Assembly: GCA_027622355.1 (NCBI GenBank)
Contig: JAQBZT010000046.1
Span: forward strand, 1-13,048
Source: a bacterium
GTDB lineage: Bacteria > UBA8248
Length of the DNA stretch: 13,048 nt
Reading direction: 5' to 3'
Part shown: positions 12,091-13,048 of the stretch, piece by piece
How the letters are laid out: every line of letters starts with the position of its first letter
How positions within the stretch are numbered: the first letter of the stretch is position 1
Notes under the pieces: generated by a model
Told to the model about the DNA's origin: nothing
Databases searched by the model: none
The model's input: the letters and a program-made list of their open reading frames with translations, nothing else
Translations under genes and position numbers: made by a program

Positions 12091-13048
12091 CTATCCCTCC
12101 CCTCGGGAGGCGGATTCCTCCAGGGTCTCACGGTCCGCCGGGGAGGCGATGAGAGTCCGCTGGCCGGTGTAGGTCACGAAGCCCGGCGGGGCGCCCCGGG
12201 GCCGGCGAAGGCGCCGGAAGGGCACGCAGTCCACGGAGACCTTTCCACTCTCTCTTCCCCGGCTGAAGCGGGCCGCGAGCCGGGCCGCCATCTCAAGGGC
12301 CGCATCCGGGGGTTGGGCGCCCTCTCCGCCCTCCGGGCCCCGAAGAAGAACGTGGCTCCCGGGCATTCCTTTCGCATGAAGCCACAGATCTCCCGCCCGG
12401 CCGATTTTACGGACAAGCACATCGTTGCCCGCGGCGTTTTTTCCCACGAAAATCCGCCACCCCGCGGGAGCGGAAAATTGCCGGAAGGGAGATATTGCGG
12501 CGGCCGCCTCCTTTTTTCTCCGGGGGCGCTTCTTTTTGTCCCGTTGCCGGCTGCCCAGCCCGGATTTATCGAAAGTGTCCTTCAGGAAGATAATTTCTTG
12601 CACCGATGCAGCCTCGTCCGCGTCAAAGAGAAGGTTCTCCAGGAAATCCAGGAAGCGGCCGTTCTCGGTCTGGCGCCCCGCGGCGATTTTCCGCAGGCGC
12701 TTGAGTTTCTTGTAGCGCCGGAAATACTTTTGGGCGTTCTCGGAGGGCGAATAGCGCGGATCGAGCGCGATCTCCCGCCGCCCTTCGGCGAAAAACGAGG
12801 AGGCATGGGGGTCTATCTCCTGAATGTGGCGAAGGATACACTCGCCCATCTCGCGCGCCTCCTCGTCCTTCCCGCTCTCGCGGATGTCCTCCTCGAGCCG
12901 CCCCCGCAATTTTTCCGCCCGGCCGAGCGCGCGGGCGATATCCTGGCGCAGCACGCCTCTGGCGTCCCGGATCGCGCGGCGCGGGCCGATGTTCTGATAG
13001 TAGGCCGCCGCCGCTTCGTTGAAGGATGAAGCACGGCGGGCGGCCCCC
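12091..13048 (-). CDS. rqcH: NFACT-family protein, RqcH/FbpA-like (C-terminal part)
   Basis: The gene enters from the right edge: the frame is open to the last base, so GTG at 12954 is internal and the N-terminal NFACT-N domain is missing. The visible 318 residues begin with SSFNEAAAAYYQ, the usual junction after NFACT-N, then a long charged helical region with coiled-coil character (about 12954 down to 12650). They end in the NFACT-R domain, with IFVGKNAAGNDVLVRK, DLWLHAKGMPGSHVLLR and GAPPGFVTYTGQRTLI as strong signatures. In other bacteria RqcH binds the 50S subunit with peptidyl-tRNA and adds alanine tails to stalled nascent chains; older names are FbpA/fibronectin-binding protein. Catalytic residues of NFACT-N cannot be checked. 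It ends 6 bp from the ferredoxin stop, convergent. Confidence 0.9.
   Translation of the reverse strand, partial: GAARRASSFNEAAAAYYQNIGPRRAIRDARGVLRQDIARALGRAEKLRGRLEEDIRESGKDEEAREMGECILRHIQEIDPHASSFFAEGRREIALDPRYSPSENAQKYFRRYKKLKRLRKIAAGRQTENGRFLDFLENLLFDADEAASVQEIIFLKDTFDKSGLGSRQRDKKKRPRRKKEAAAAISPFRQFSAPAGWRIFVGKNAAGNDVLVRKIGRAGDLWLHAKGMPGSHVLLRGPEGGEGAQPPDAALEMAARLAARFSRGRESGKVSVDCVPFRRLRRPRGAPPGFVTYTGQRTLIASPADRETLEESASRGEG

Noticed and set aside
12091..12954. Reading the NFACT gene as a complete 287-residue gene starting at GTG 12954
   Set aside because: The frame stays open to the window edge and the upstream residues (NEAAAAYYQ region) match the family, so it is a 5'-truncated fragment.

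Overview
The window is about 13 kb of GC-rich (roughly 60% by eye), gene-dense bacterial chromosome with 13 complete genes and two cut by the window edges. It carries stator genes for a flagellar motor, two c-di-GMP-type PilZ genes, a tungstate ABC transporter, a sliding clamp and an RqcH-type NFACT protein. This suggests a motile, probably Gram-negative bacterium. The gene mix would fit lineages such as Desulfobacterota, NC10 or Tectomicrobia, but nothing here fixes the phylum. I see no phage genes, transposases, CRISPR array, rRNA or tRNA.

Layout. 1-917 (+) holds the end of a tungstate permease (TupB) and its ATPase (TupC). They run into a convergent PIG-L/LmbE deacetylase (890-1633, -). 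A divergent intergenic region with a candidate promoter and a 10-bp inverted repeat leads into dnaN (1883-2983, +). Next come an XRE-cupin regulator (3183-3830, +) and an MFS transporter (3913-5163, +), a likely regulator/target pair. Convergent to these is a cytidylate-kinase-like protein (5160-5744, -). A short PQQ-repeat-like protein of unknown role (5996-6562, +) faces a metallo-beta-lactamase-fold hydrolase (6570-7454, -). Then 7600-8799 (+) is a tight two-gene unit, a 6-pyruvoyl-tetrahydropterin synthase and a short-chain dehydrogenase, closed by a terminator-like hairpin. 8898-12084 (+) is motA-motB-pilZ-pilZ-ferredoxin. The window ends in the 3' part of an rqcH-like gene (-).

How the genes work together. 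Three local units make sense: TupBC tungstate import; PTPS plus SDR, which is the enzyme-class pair that makes tetrahydrobiopterin from dihydroneopterin triphosphate; and MotAB with two PilZ proteins that could couple c-di-GMP to stator activity. The other genes look like unlinked single genes packed tail to tail.

Most worth following up: the tandem PilZ paralogues, which have a helical insertion splitting the domain and an Arg-to-Ala change in one copy; the candidate pterin operon, whose SDR lacks the usual catalytic Asn; and a metallo-hydrolase with Asn at a zinc-ligand His position. I see no clear evidence of an entirely new multi-gene system.
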